Origin: Fulvivirgaceae bacterium JP3-4
Lineage (GTDB): Bacteria; Bacteroidota; Bacteroidia; Cytophagales; Cyclobacteriaceae
NCBI GenBank assembly: GCA_029309925.1
Contig: JARKND010000001.1
Location: 2,294,001-2,358,000, forward strand
Direction of reading: 5' to 3'
Length of the DNA stretch: 64,000 nt
Under the pieces are notes generated by a model that was given only the letters and a program-made list of their open reading frames with translations, did not search any database and was not told where the DNA came from. A program made the translations under genes and the position numbers. This document shows, piece after piece, positions 17,594 through 27,668 of this stretch. Each line of letters opens with the position of its first letter. Positions within the stretch are counted from its first letter, which is position 1.

Positions 17594-18484
17594 ATGAATA
17601 TTGAGATTAAAGGACTCTCCAAGATCTATCCGAATGGCTTTGCAGCGATCAAGAATATCGATCTGCAGATAGGAAGCGGGATGTTTGGGTTGCTTGGCCC
17701 GAACGGAGCAGGGAAATCGAGCTTCATGAGGATACTGGTGACAGTGCAGAAAGCAACTTCGGGAACGATACTCATGGACGGCATGGATATCAACACACAC
17801 CGGCATGAGATAAGAAGGCTGGTCGGATACCTTCCGCAGGACTTCACTTTCTTTTCGAAGCTGAAGACGTGGGAGTTTCTCGACTACGCAGCCCAGCTCG
17901 CAACATCCTTGAAAAGGAAAGAACGTATTGCAAAGGTTGACAGGCTTCTAGATCAGGTGGGCTTGCTGGATGTGCGCGATCGCATGGCGAACAAGCTCTC
18001 GGGTGGGATGAAGCGAAGACTTGGCATTGCCCAGGCGTTGATTGGTGAACCGCGGTTGCTGGTGATCGATGAGCCTACTACCGGCCTCGATCCCGAGGAG
18101 CGTATTCGCTTCCGGAACATTCTCTCAGATCTGAGTCAGAAAGACGTCACGATCATTCTTTCAACCCACATTGTCGGTGATATCAGCAGCACATGCCACA
18201 ACATGGCTATGCTGAACAAAGGTGAAGTGGCGTTCAAAGGTTCGCCTGAAGGGATGATAGACCAGGTACGCGGCCATGTGTGGCAGATCATGCTTGATGA
18301 TGAAGAGTTTGATGCCATAAAAGCAAAGTACCCGGTGGTGTCAACGATCCCTGCTGAAGGAAGATGGGAAGTGCAGCTCATTGCCAATGACAAGCCGCAT
18401 CCCGATGCGAGAGAAGCTAATCCAAACCTGGAGCACGCATATGTATATTTTATGGAAAACGAGTTAGGGGTTTCACTGGTATGA
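17594..18484 (+). CDS. ABC transporter ATP-binding protein
   Basis: 296-residue ABC ATPase, first gene of the large export operon. Walker A GPNGAGKSS, Q-loop in GYLPQDFTF, signature LSGGMKRRL, Walker B LLVIDEPTTGLDP and H-loop STHIVGD are intact; the C-terminal extension ends with NLEHAYVYFME, like its paralogue at 9131. The stop overlaps the permease start (ATGA at 18481), so translation is coupled. It most likely energises the membrane part of the 1111-residue protein and possibly the small permease at 32369. Confidence 0.95.
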   Translation: MNIEIKGLSKIYPNGFAAIKNIDLQIGSGMFGLLGPNGAGKSSFMRILVTVQKATSGTILMDGMDINTHRHEIRRLVGYLPQDFTFFSKLKTWEFLDYAAQLATSLKRKERIAKVDRLLDQVGLLDVRDRMANKLSGGMKRRLGIAQALIGEPRLLVIDEPTTGLDPEERIRFRNILSDLSQKDVTIILSTHIVGDISSTCHNMAMLNKGEVAFKGSPEGMIDQVRGHVWQIMLDDEEFDAIKAKYPVVSTIPAEGRWEVQLIANDKPHPDAREANPNLEHAYVYFMENELGVSLV

Positions 18485-21400
18485 TCTCGATCAAAAACAT
18501 ACTGACGATCTCATCCTACGAAGGAAAAGTGCTGTGGAGAAACTGGTTTTTCCGCATCATCGGCCTCGCTGGTATTGGCTTCCTCACAATTTTCAACCTG
18601 GTAGTTTTTTCAGAACTAGACTCGCCCGACTGGGATTTTCTTGCCAACGGGTCAGTTCTCCCCTACGTTAGCCTGTTGTTTATCAGCATTCCGCAAGCCG
18701 CTGCAGTTATTTTTTTGGCGACCGGATTGATCAAAAAGGACAAGAAGCTTGATACTAATGAAGTGTTTTTCGTGAGGGCGATCACCAACCTTGACTACGT
18801 GCTTGGTAAAGCCCTTGCGCTGTTTAAGCTTTTCTTCTTTCTGAACCTGGTATTGCTTTGCATTCCGCTTATCGTTGGCATCACCAACCCACTGGCTACT
18901 GTAGACCCGGTGGCGTTCCTCAGCTATCTGTTCCTTACCAGTGTTCCGAACATTGTGTTCACTGCGGGTGCAGCCTTTCTTCTCGTGACCGTGATCCGCA
19001 ATCAACCCATCTCGATTGTGTTGTTGATCGGTCTTGCTGGGGTACAACTTATCTATTACTTCGACAAGTTTTCAAATATCCTTGACTTCACGGGCTTCCG
19101 CTTGTCTATGATGCGGTCAGAGATGGCCGGTTTTGTTGATATGGAATTTGCGCTCTTACAACGTTCCTTCTATTTTATTACCGGTATTGGATTTCTGTTC
19201 ATCACTGCATTCCTGCTCGACAGGCTTGCGGGTCACAAAACGGCTCATCGCGCCAGCTTACTCGCAGGTCTTGCTATCCTGGCGATCTCATCCGTGATCA
19301 TGGTGAAGCTGTGGGACATGCGGAAGACGCCTATCGCGTTGCGTCAGCAGATGATCGAAGTGAATGGCAAGTGGGCGGATGTGCCGAATCTCGAAGTGAG
19401 CTCCCATAACATAACACTGGAGTGGCTAGGCAACCAGATCAGCAGCACATCTGAGATGGTGCTTCAAAACAATTCATCTGCACCGCTGGAAACGATTTTC
19501 TTTACATTAAATCCGGGCCTCACAGCAGAAGCTTTGTTCATCAATGGCCAACCTGCCGAGTTCACCAGAGAGCTGCAGATTATTTCCGTCAACAAAAAGA
19601 TCCGCATTGAGCCTGGTGAACGGGTAAATGTCCAGCTAAACTACCACGGCCCTGTGTCAGAAGCTGCCGCGCATCTTGAAGTCGACCAGGAACGTTATGA
19701 AAATATCAACGAGTTCATCATCTTCTCGCTGCTGAAGAAATATGCATTCCTTGAAGAAAACTATCTGCTGCTGACGAAAGATGTGCTGTGGTATCCTGAC
19801 ACTGAAGTAGGCTTCAACAGGAGGTCGGCAGCGAAGGAAAGACAATCGTTCATCGATTTCCGGCTGACAGTAAAGGCGCCCGCGGGCAAAACACCGATTT
19901 CGCAAGGGGCACTGACTGTCAACGATGGGGTCTACACATTCAAGCCAGAGTACCGGTTGCCACAGATTTCACTTGTCATCGGTGATTATCTGAAAAAAGA
20001 GATTGTTGTAGACAGTGTAGCCTATTCGGTATACCACTATCCAAAAAACGATTTCTTCGCGCGGCAACTCGATCAGCTGGCAGATACACTCAGCTACCTG
20101 ATCACCGATGTTGTCAATGAGTATGAAGATGCGCAGCGGCTCTCCTACCCTTTCAAAAGAATGCAGTTTGTTGAAGTTCCCCTTCACTTTACGGCCTACA
20201 ACAAGGTTTACGAAAGTCACCAGGCACACGTGCAACCCGAAACAATTTTCTGGCCGGAAGAAGGTGGCGAGATAGAGCAATTCGATTTCAGAAACCAACT
20301 GCGTGATATGACTAAGCAGGCAGCAAAGTCAAACCAGGTGTTGACCGACAAGCAGAAACAGGCAAATGTTTTCAATGACATGGTGAGAAAAATCTTTACC
20401 AAGCAGATCGGTTCAACTTGGGTCTGGGAAGGTAAGGATATCGACAATCCGGACTATTCAATCTTTCCGAACTACTACGATTTTAATTCAGGTATTGTAA
20501 GTAAAGAGTGGGCATTGCTCAATAGAAGTATTGCGAACTACTTGCGCAAGGATAAGCTTGTTCGCAATGATTATTCAAGAGAAATAAAAGGCATTTCGTT
20601 TACGGAAGAATGCAACGACCTGATGCGCACCTCACCACTCAACCGGATCCTGACAGAAGGTGAGTTCAGCAAAGTGAATAAATCAGTTGCGCTGAAAAGT
20701 CAGTACCTGTTCTCTTACCTCGGTCATATTATAGGTGAAAGCAACTTCAAATCGTTTCTCTACGAATGGGTAAACACACACCAGCATCAGCTTACGCGAT
20801 ACGAAGATTTCCGGAAGGCAATGATGTCGCAGTTCAAAGTTGATATCGATCCGGTTATGCGCAAGGTTTATTCTGAGACGTCACAACCAGCGTTTGAAAT
20901 TCTTGAGGTTCAGAAGTACGAGGTGATGGATGGTGACCGGAAGCGCTACCAGGTGCTGGTGAAGGCTAAAAACTCAGGTGACAGCGATGGTGTACTGGAA
21001 GTAAAATTCAACCACAAAGACCAGGGCAATGATGAAGACGACTGGTATCCAAAAGTAAATGAAGATGCGGCCGAGGAAGCACCAGGAAGACTGGCCGTGA
21101 TCAGACATGGGGAAACAAAGCTCTTTGGCTATGTGCTTGACGAGAAGCCGAATGACATCACCATCAATACCATCATTTCCAGAAATATTCCTTCCGTGAT
21201 CAACATGTCGATGGGCACGATGTCAGCCCGTGAAGGTGGTGTTCTCTTCGATGGAGAGCGCGTTATCGAAAAGGATGATTCATCGAATTCCTATGAGGTG
21301 ATTGTTGACAATGAAGATCCCGGCTTTAGCGACTTCAGCCCGATCAAACCTACGATGCTTAAGGTGTGGCTTGACGGGCTTGACACAGTCCCGCAAAAGT

Positions 21401-21816
21401 ATCATGGCTATTGGTCACGCTCCTATGCGAAGTGGCTCGCAACAACCGGCTCTGATTTCTACGGAAGGGTGATCCGCTCAGCACACTTCACACGCTCAGG
21501 CGAGGGCGAAAAAACGGCAACGTGGACGCCTGAATTGCGCGAGGAAGGCTTCTATGATGTTTACGTTTACATGCGCGGAAAAAATCAAAATGAGTATGTT
21601 GGAAACAATGGCGACAGCAGACAGTTCGAATACCACTACATCATTAAAAACCAGGACGGGACGGATCACATCAGCTATAACATTACGAACGCAGAGCCAG
21701 GATGGAATTATCTCGGGTCGTACTACTTCAACAAGACTGGAGGAAGTGTTTCGCTGACGGACGAATGTGACCTTCGGACCGTTTATGCAGATGCAGTGAA
21801 ATGGGTGAAGCAATGA
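18481..21816 (+). CDS. ABC-2 permease fused to M1-like domain without zinc motif and golvesin-like C-terminus
   Basis: 1111-residue fusion. Residues ~1-275 hold one ABC-2-type membrane half of about six helices. From ~290 a long extracytoplasmic region follows with the beta-sandwich and peptidase-like order of M1 proteins (HNITLEWLGNQISSTSEMVL, DVLWYPDTEVGFNRR), but I find no HExxH anywhere, so it should be catalytically dead. The last ~120 residues (SDFYGRVIRSAHFTRSGEGE, TATWTPELREEGFYDVYVYM, WNYLGSYYFNKTGG, VYADAVKWV) match the golvesin C-terminal-like fold, a carbohydrate-binding-like beta sandwich. It therefore looks like a permease with a large binding or gating head in the periplasm. 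It is coupled to the ATPase by a 4-bp overlap and followed within 50 bp by a TolC gene. Confidence 0.85.
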   Translation: MISIKNILTISSYEGKVLWRNWFFRIIGLAGIGFLTIFNLVVFSELDSPDWDFLANGSVLPYVSLLFISIPQAAAVIFLATGLIKKDKKLDTNEVFFVRAITNLDYVLGKALALFKLFFFLNLVLLCIPLIVGITNPLATVDPVAFLSYLFLTSVPNIVFTAGAAFLLVTVIRNQPISIVLLIGLAGVQLIYYFDKFSNILDFTGFRLSMMRSEMAGFVDMEFALLQRSFYFITGIGFLFITAFLLDRLAGHKTAHRASLLAGLAILAISSVIMVKLWDMRKTPIALRQQMIEVNGKWADVPNLEVSSHNITLEWLGNQISSTSEMVLQNNSSAPLETIFFTLNPGLTAEALFINGQPAEFTRELQIISVNKKIRIEPGERVNVQLNYHGPVSEAAAHLEVDQERYENINEFIIFSLLKKYAFLEENYLLLTKDVLWYPDTEVGFNRRSAAKERQSFIDFRLTVKAPAGKTPISQGALTVNDGVYTFKPEYRLPQISLVIGDYLKKEIVVDSVAYSVYHYPKNDFFARQLDQLADTLSYLITDVVNEYEDAQRLSYPFKRMQFVEVPLHFTAYNKVYESHQAHVQPETIFWPEEGGEIEQFDFRNQLRDMTKQAAKSNQVLTDKQKQANVFNDMVRKIFTKQIGSTWVWEGKDIDNPDYSIFPNYYDFNSGIVSKEWALLNRSIANYLRKDKLVRNDYSREIKGISFTEECNDLMRTSPLNRILTEGEFSKVNKSVALKSQYLFSYLGHIIGESNFKSFLYEWVNTHQHQLTRYEDFRKAMMSQFKVDIDPVMRKVYSETSQPAFEILEVQKYEVMDGDRKRYQVLVKAKNSGDSDGVLEVKFNHKDQGNDEDDWYPKVNEDAAEEAPGRLAVIRHGETKLFGYVLDEKPNDITINTIISRNIPSVINMSMGTMSAREGGVLFDGERVIEKDDSSNSYEVIVDNEDPGFSDFSPIKPTMLKVWLDGLDTVPQKYHGYWSRSYAKWLATTGSDFYGRVIRSAHFTRSGEGEKTATWTPELREEGFYDVYVYMRGKNQNEYVGNNGDSRQFEYHYIIKNQDGTDHISYNITNAEPGWNYLGSYYFNKTGGSVSLTDECDLRTVYADAVKWVKQ

Positions 21817-21861
21817 GTATTGAAAAAAGATTTTATAAAGACCACTAGAAATTTAAATAGT

Positions 21862-23373
21862 ATGAGTTCTTATCAACCGAACAACCTGACGAGATCAACA
21901 CCGAAGTCTGTGCGGAACATCGCCATCATGCTCCTGCTCATTGGCGGGTTCATGGTGATCTCCTCGATCGCCAGGGCGCAGCGCACGCTGAAACTTCAGG
22001 ACGCGATCGCCATTGCGCAAGCCAGCAGCCGGAATATCAAAAAGTCGATGTTGAACCTTTACGGAAGTCAGCGAAGCCTCGATGCGCAACGGGCTGCATT
22101 GAAATCGCGGTTTGCCTTAGACATCACACCGTTCGACTACAACCGCGATCGCAGCTTCAACGATCTCTTTTCGCGATGGAATACAAACGAGATGTACAAC
22201 TCATTCGCCAATCTGTCGGTAAGCCAGCCGATCGTAGCCACTGATGGAAGGATCTCGCTGATCAATCGCCTCGGCTACAGAGACAACTATTCGGAATTCC
22301 AGGACATCAGGACAAAAACATACAGCAACAACTTATACCTTCAGCTCGACCAGCCCATCTTTACTTACAACAGAACAAAACTTCAGTTGAAGGAACTCGA
22401 GCTCAATCTTGAGAATGCATCGATCAGCAACGCGTTGCAGCTGCTCAGCCTCGAGCAAAGTGTAACCCAAAGCTTTTACACTTTTTATCAGCGTCAGAAC
22501 AGCCTGCAGATCTCGAAGGATGAATATGAAAATCAAAAGATAAGCTACGAGATCACGAAGAACAAAGTAGATGCAGACCTGCTGGCCCAGGAAGAACTCT
22601 ACCAGGCAGAACTCAACCTGGCAACGTCCAAATCGACAATGGAAAACAATGAGGTGCTGCTCCAAAATGCAGCCGATGATTTTAAGCTGTTGCTCGGTGT
22701 TGACCTTACGGAAGAGTTTGCTGTCGAGGTAGACATTGACTTCGTAACACGTGAGACTGACCTCAACCAGGCCCTGCAACACGCACTGGCAAACCGGATG
22801 GAGTTGAGAGAACGTGCCATCGATATCGAGCGATCACAGTTTGAGCTGATCCGCACCAAGGCGATGAACGAATTCAAAGGTGCTGTGTCCCTGTCACTCG
22901 GGATCTTTGGCGACAACGAACGTGCCCCCGACATCTATGAAGTGCCGGCTGTGAATCCGCGTGTAGCCGTATCGTTTAACATTCCAATCTTCGACTGGGG
23001 AGAAAAAAGAGCGCGCATGGAAGCAGCTGCCGCTTCCCGCGAAATTAAGATGATCGACATGGAAGTTGAAAAGAACAACATCATGATCAACATCCGCAAA
23101 GTCTACAGGAATCTGCAGAATCTCGAAAACCAGATTCTGATCGCGGAGCAAAACGTGAAAAATGCAACGCTGACCTATGACATCAACCTCGAGCGCTACA
23201 AGAACGGGGATCTCACGAGCATTGACCTGAACAGGTTTCAAAGCCAGCTTTCCGAGAAGAAAAGCATCTATGCCGATGCGTTGATCAATTATAAAATTGA
23301 GCTGCTAAACCTCAAGATACTTTCACTCTACGACTTTGAGGCACAACAGCCCGTCATCGCTCCAAGAAACTAA
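21862..23373 (+). CDS. TolC family outer membrane efflux protein
   Basis: Outer-membrane channel of the TolC/OEP family, about 503 residues. Signal region SVRNIAIMLLLIGGFMVISS, then TLKLQDAIAIAQASSRNIKK, the family start. Two long helical repeats follow (ELNLATSKSTMENNEVLLQN and DINLERYKNGDLTSIDLNRF are typical hairpin sequences). ATG 21862 gives a reasonable signal peptide; a TTG at 21820, 3 bp after the previous stop, would add 14 residues and cannot be excluded. It stands between the ABC-type genes and the adaptor and RND genes, so it probably serves both. Confidence 0.93.
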   Translation: MSSYQPNNLTRSTPKSVRNIAIMLLLIGGFMVISSIARAQRTLKLQDAIAIAQASSRNIKKSMLNLYGSQRSLDAQRAALKSRFALDITPFDYNRDRSFNDLFSRWNTNEMYNSFANLSVSQPIVATDGRISLINRLGYRDNYSEFQDIRTKTYSNNLYLQLDQPIFTYNRTKLQLKELELNLENASISNALQLLSLEQSVTQSFYTFYQRQNSLQISKDEYENQKISYEITKNKVDADLLAQEELYQAELNLATSKSTMENNEVLLQNAADDFKLLLGVDLTEEFAVEVDIDFVTRETDLNQALQHALANRMELRERAIDIERSQFELIRTKAMNEFKGAVSLSLGIFGDNERAPDIYEVPAVNPRVAVSFNIPIFDWGEKRARMEAAAASREIKMIDMEVEKNNIMINIRKVYRNLQNLENQILIAEQNVKNATLTYDINLERYKNGDLTSIDLNRFQSQLSEKKSIYADALINYKIELLNLKILSLYDFEAQQPVIAPRN

Positions 23374-23404
23374 CACAAAAAAGAACCTACTAAAAGTATT
23401 GATA

Positions 23405-24466
23405 ATGAAAAAGCTGACTAAACGAATCCTTCCGCTGCTGATGTTGACGATCATCATCGCGTCCTGTAACCCGGAAGACTCAAGCATAAAAACCGAAATA
23501 AAGATTCCGGTTTCTGTTGTGAGCATCAAGCCACAAAGCATTTCGCGTTTCATTGAAACCACAGGTACGGTCTACTCCTTTAAGGAAGGTGTCATGAAAT
23601 CCGAGATCAGTGGCGTCTACAGGCTGCAGCGAAATCCTGCAACGGGTAGGCCATTCGCACTTGGGGATGCTGTAAAAGCCGGACAGGTATTGATCAGGAT
23701 CGAAGACAGGGAATTTGAAAACAACCTCCAGCTTGAAGGCAAAAAGCTGAACCTCGATCTATCGGATGACAATCTCAAGAAGAAAAAGTCGCTGTATGAC
23801 AAAGGTGGCGTAACACAAACAGAGTTGAAAAATTCATCGATCGACTATGTGAACGCCAAGTATGCGTATGAGAACGCCCAGATCCAAAGCGCCAAGATGA
23901 GCGTAATCGCTCCGTTTGATGGCGTGATCGTAGAGCTCCCCTATCACACTGAAGGCGTCCGGGTTGATCAGGGCCAGCCGCTCTTAAAAATAATGCAGTT
24001 CGATCAGCTGTTGATGGACGTAAAACTTCCGGAGAAGCATCTGCCGGAAGTAACGCTGAACCAAACCGTGCAGATCGCAAACTACAATGTGGCGAAAGAC
24101 ACGATCTTTGGAAAGATCAGTCAGATCTCTCCGGTAATCAACGCGGACACCAGAACGTTTCAAAGTGTTTTGCAAATCGATAATAAAAAAGGCGTGCTGC
24201 GTCCCGGAATGTTTATCAAAGCATTTATACTCTCTGAAAAGCGAGATGGTACGATCGTCATTCCAAAAGAGACTGTCATATCCCGCCAGGATGGAAAAGT
24301 AGTGTTCACTGTTGAGAACGGCATTGCTACTGAAAAGAAAATAACGACAGGTCTCGAGAGTCTTGATGTGATCGAAGTTACCAATGGACTGAAAGTGAAT
24401 GACCGGCTTGTTGTCTCCGGCTTTGAAACACTCAGGAACAAATCGAAAGTCAGCGTTATTCAGTAA
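23405..24466 (+). CDS. Efflux RND periplasmic adaptor subunit, lipoprotein
   Basis: Membrane-fusion (HlyD/AcrA-type) adaptor of 353 residues linking the inner-membrane pump to TolC. ATG 23405 gives a lipoprotein signal (LMLTIIIASC, lipobox Cys ~21); the frame open to 23336 overlaps TolC and lacks sense. Lipoyl-like halves flank a short helical hairpin (GDAVKAGQVLIRIEDREFEN ... SVIAPFDGVIVELPYHTEGV), then the beta-barrel (LRPGMFIKAFI) and the membrane-proximal domain (VIPKETVISRQDGKVVF). The hairpin is short, as in adaptors of HAE/HME-like pumps. 20 bp before the RND gene. Confidence 0.95.
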   Translation: MKKLTKRILPLLMLTIIIASCNPEDSSIKTEIKIPVSVVSIKPQSISRFIETTGTVYSFKEGVMKSEISGVYRLQRNPATGRPFALGDAVKAGQVLIRIEDREFENNLQLEGKKLNLDLSDDNLKKKKSLYDKGGVTQTELKNSSIDYVNAKYAYENAQIQSAKMSVIAPFDGVIVELPYHTEGVRVDQGQPLLKIMQFDQLLMDVKLPEKHLPEVTLNQTVQIANYNVAKDTIFGKISQISPVINADTRTFQSVLQIDNKKGVLRPGMFIKAFILSEKRDGTIVIPKETVISRQDGKVVFTVENGIATEKKITTGLESLDVIEVTNGLKVNDRLVVSGFETLRNKSKVSVIQ

Positions 24467-24485
24467 CCTCTAAACAAATCCTCTT

Positions 24486-27400
24486 GTGAAAAAGATTGTC
24501 TCGCTGGCCGTATCCTACCCCGTATCGATCCTGATGATGGTGTTGGCGGTGATCCTGCTGGGTTTTATTTCGTTCGGGAAGCTCGGCATCGAGCTGGTTC
24601 CGGAATTGAAGAACCCAACGTTGTTTGTCGAACTCAAGGTGGGGATCAAACCTCCGTCAGAAGTTGAGAAGCAATTCATCGAATCGATCGAGTCGATTGC
24701 CATCCGGCAGAATGGTGCCGTTGAAGTCAGTTCTATCAGCCAGACAGGCTACGGACGTGTGACCGTTCAGTATGACTGGAGCAAAGACATGGATGAAGCT
24801 TTCCTTGACCTTCAGAAATCCCTCTCTTCTTTTTCACTTAATGATGAGATCGATGAGTTTGCAATTTCTCAGTTCGATCCGAATGCTGCACCGATCATGA
24901 TCCTTGGGATCTACAACCCGGCATCAAATGATACGGAAGCGTTGAGACATATCGCAGAGAACAATTTCAGAAACGAGTTCATCAAACTGCCTGGTATCGC
25001 GGAAGTGCGTTTGGCTGGCGAACAGGAGAAAGAGGTCGTTCTGGAAACCGATCCCGACTTGCTGGCATCGGTGGGCCTGACAGTCAATGACCTCGTGACA
25101 AAAATCCAAAATTACAACCGTAGCGTTTCTGGCGGGTTCATTGAAGAGCTGGGAAGAAAGTATGTGATCAAGGGTCTGGGCATCATTGAAAAGCCCGAGG
25201 ACCTCGGTGATCTGGTAGTAGGTTATTCAACAAAGAAAAATGCGGTTGCTAATCCGGAAGGCCCCGCTGTGTCGTCAACTGCTGCGTCTGTTAGTAATAT
25301 TTCTTCCTCAGATCAGGTCCCTGTGCTGCTGCGCGAAGTCGCCACCATCAAAATTCTCGACAAAGAGGCAAGCAGTATCGTGAGGGTTAATCAGCAGCGA
25401 AGCATTGGGATGTCAATATACAAGGAGACGAATTATAACACTGTAAATGCCGTCAATGAGCTGATGGGTTCACTCGAACGCCTGAAGACAACAGTCCCCG
25501 GATACGAATTTGTTATCATTCAAAACCAGGGAAGATTTATCCAGGGCGCCATTGACGAAGTAAAAGAGTCCGGGCTATACGGTATTCTCTTCGCGGTGTT
25601 TGTGCTGTTTCTGTTTTTGAGGAGAATCGGCTCAACGCTCATCATCAGCATCGTGATTCCGATTTCAATCATTGCCACATTCAACCTGATGTACTTCAAT
25701 GGGCTTACGCTGAACGTGATGACACTTGGAGGATTGGCGCTGAGTGCGGGAATGCTTGTCGACATTGCGATTGTCGTAGTGGAGAACATTTTCCGTAAGC
25801 GCGAAGAAGGCTTGAGTGTTGTAGATGCTGCCATTGAAGGGACAAGCGAAGTAAGCGGTGCGATCACAGCCTCAACGCTGACCTGTATTGTTGTGTTTCT
25901 GCCGATCGTCTATCTGCAGGGTCCGTCTGGCGAACTTTTTAAAGATCAGGCGTGGACCGTTGCGTTCTCACAGTTTGCATCACTCTTCGTTGCGATCCTT
26001 GTCATTCCCATGCTCTTCGCACAATTCTTCCGCAAGGACAAAGTATTTGCAAGAGAACGAAAAGTGTTTTCCGATGAGAAGCATTTCAGATTCAAACGGT
26101 ATCGGACGGTGCTTGAAAAAGTCCTGAATCACAAAACTGCATGGATCGTCACGTCTTTCGTCATGATCCTCGGCACAGCGCTATTGCTTCCGGTCATCGG
26201 CAGCGAGTACATGCCGCAGTCCGACACACGTGCAATTTCAGTTGATATCACCCTGATGAATGGAACTCCGCTTGCGAGAACATCATCAACGGTCGGCCAG
26301 ATTGAAAATCAACTTCAGCAATTATTCGAAGGACAGCTTGATAAAATATATTCGCACATCGGGCCTCAGGAAAGTCAGTCTGGAATTAAAAATGAAAATG
26401 TATACAACGAGAATAAAGCAACGGTCAAGCTGATTTTCCGCGAAGACATTGAACTCGATATTGCGCCAGTAACTGCGAAATTGTCCGCATACTTCGAGGC
26501 ACTTCCAGGTATCGAAGCTACATTTTCAAATGATGAAAGTGCGCTATACGCAGTGATGGGAGATGATGAGATGCCGCTGGTGGTGGAAGTCAGCGGATCG
26601 GACTTCCAAAAGCTGAAGCCCCTCTCCGATTCGATCATGGCTTTGATGGCCGCCAACAAGGACGTTTACGATCCTGTGTCGAACCTTGAGGAAGGCGTCC
26701 CTCAGATTCATGTAGATGTCGATAAGTACCGGGCCGGGATCTTCAATTTGTCGATCGATGATATTATTGTTCAGATCAAAGATCAGCTCGAAGGAAAAAA
26801 TGCAGGAACCATCGAGCGCGGTGGCGAAATGCAGGACATAAAAATCAAGGTACCGGAAGTCACCCTTGCAGGTCTTCAGAACCTGAAAATAAAAAGCGGA
26901 CAACGCGAATTTCCGCTTAGTGAAATCGCGCGAACAGAAGTTGAGTACGCGAGCAACTCGATCCACAGGAGAAATCAAACACGCACGGTGTCTATCGGTG
27001 CACGCGTCAATCCTGACGAGCCATACGACAAAGTAGTGAAGTCCATTCAAAATTCGCTTTCGAAATTATCCGTGCCTCCGCAATACAAGATCAAAGTTGC
27101 CGGCCAGGAGATCAGGCGTCAGGAGTCAGTGGAGAACCTGACCTTTGCGCTGATCCTGTCGATCGTGCTGGTGTACATGGTTCTGGCGTCACAGTTCGAA
27201 TCACTCCTCCATCCGTTCACCATTTTATTAACGATACCATTCGCGGTTGTCGGAGCGATCCTCGCCTTCTTTGTGTTGGGAATGCCATTGAACATGATGG
27301 GCTATATCGGAATCATTTTGCTGGGCGGTATCGCTGTGAACAACTCGATCATGATTGTCGACTGCATCAATCAGAACAAAGACAACGGAATGCCCCTTCG

Positions 27401-27668
27401 CGAGGCGATTCTTGACGCGGCTGAGCGAAGGCTCCGGCCGATCATGATGACCACGATGACAACCATCCTCGGACTGCTTCCGTTGACCTTAGGTTTTGGC
27501 GAGAGTGCAGCATTGCGCGCCCCAATCGCGATCGCAGTGATCGGTGGAATGGTGACATCAACGCTGCTCACACTTATTATTATCCCGTGCTATTATGAAA
27601 CGATCGAAAATATCGTTAGCCGAATCAGTCGCAGGAAGGAAGTGAAAATTGAAGTTTCCCATGGCTAA
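24486..27668 (+). CDS. Efflux RND transporter permease subunit
   Basis: Proton-driven inner-membrane pump of the RND superfamily (AcrB-like layout), 1060 residues. It starts at GTG 24486 (MKKIVSLAVSYPVSILMMVL), has the first large periplasmic loop, the TM4 proton-relay block SAGMLVDIAIVVVENIF with Asp426 (only one Asp, not the AcrB DD pair) and the second half FALILSIVLVYMVLASQFES and GIAVNNSIMIVD. A low-complexity Ala/Ser insertion lies near residues 255-280. It overlaps the next RND gene by 8 bp; two RND permeases in tandem suggest a heteromeric trimer, as in MdtBC, but that is inference. Confidence 0.95.
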   Translation: MKKIVSLAVSYPVSILMMVLAVILLGFISFGKLGIELVPELKNPTLFVELKVGIKPPSEVEKQFIESIESIAIRQNGAVEVSSISQTGYGRVTVQYDWSKDMDEAFLDLQKSLSSFSLNDEIDEFAISQFDPNAAPIMILGIYNPASNDTEALRHIAENNFRNEFIKLPGIAEVRLAGEQEKEVVLETDPDLLASVGLTVNDLVTKIQNYNRSVSGGFIEELGRKYVIKGLGIIEKPEDLGDLVVGYSTKKNAVANPEGPAVSSTAASVSNISSSDQVPVLLREVATIKILDKEASSIVRVNQQRSIGMSIYKETNYNTVNAVNELMGSLERLKTTVPGYEFVIIQNQGRFIQGAIDEVKESGLYGILFAVFVLFLFLRRIGSTLIISIVIPISIIATFNLMYFNGLTLNVMTLGGLALSAGMLVDIAIVVVENIFRKREEGLSVVDAAIEGTSEVSGAITASTLTCIVVFLPIVYLQGPSGELFKDQAWTVAFSQFASLFVAILVIPMLFAQFFRKDKVFARERKVFSDEKHFRFKRYRTVLEKVLNHKTAWIVTSFVMILGTALLLPVIGSEYMPQSDTRAISVDITLMNGTPLARTSSTVGQIENQLQQLFEGQLDKIYSHIGPQESQSGIKNENVYNENKATVKLIFREDIELDIAPVTAKLSAYFEALPGIEATFSNDESALYAVMGDDEMPLVVEVSGSDFQKLKPLSDSIMALMAANKDVYDPVSNLEEGVPQIHVDVDKYRAGIFNLSIDDIIVQIKDQLEGKNAGTIERGGEMQDIKIKVPEVTLAGLQNLKIKSGQREFPLSEIARTEVEYASNSIHRRNQTRTVSIGARVNPDEPYDKVVKSIQNSLSKLSVPPQYKIKVAGQEIRRQESVENLTFALILSIVLVYMVLASQFESLLHPFTILLTIPFAVVGAILAFFVLGMPLNMMGYIGIILLGGIAVNNSIMIVDCINQNKDNGMPLREAILDAAERRLRPIMMTTMTTILGLLPLTLGFGESAALRAPIAIAVIGGMVTSTLLTLIIIPCYYETIENIVSRISRRKEVKIEVSHG

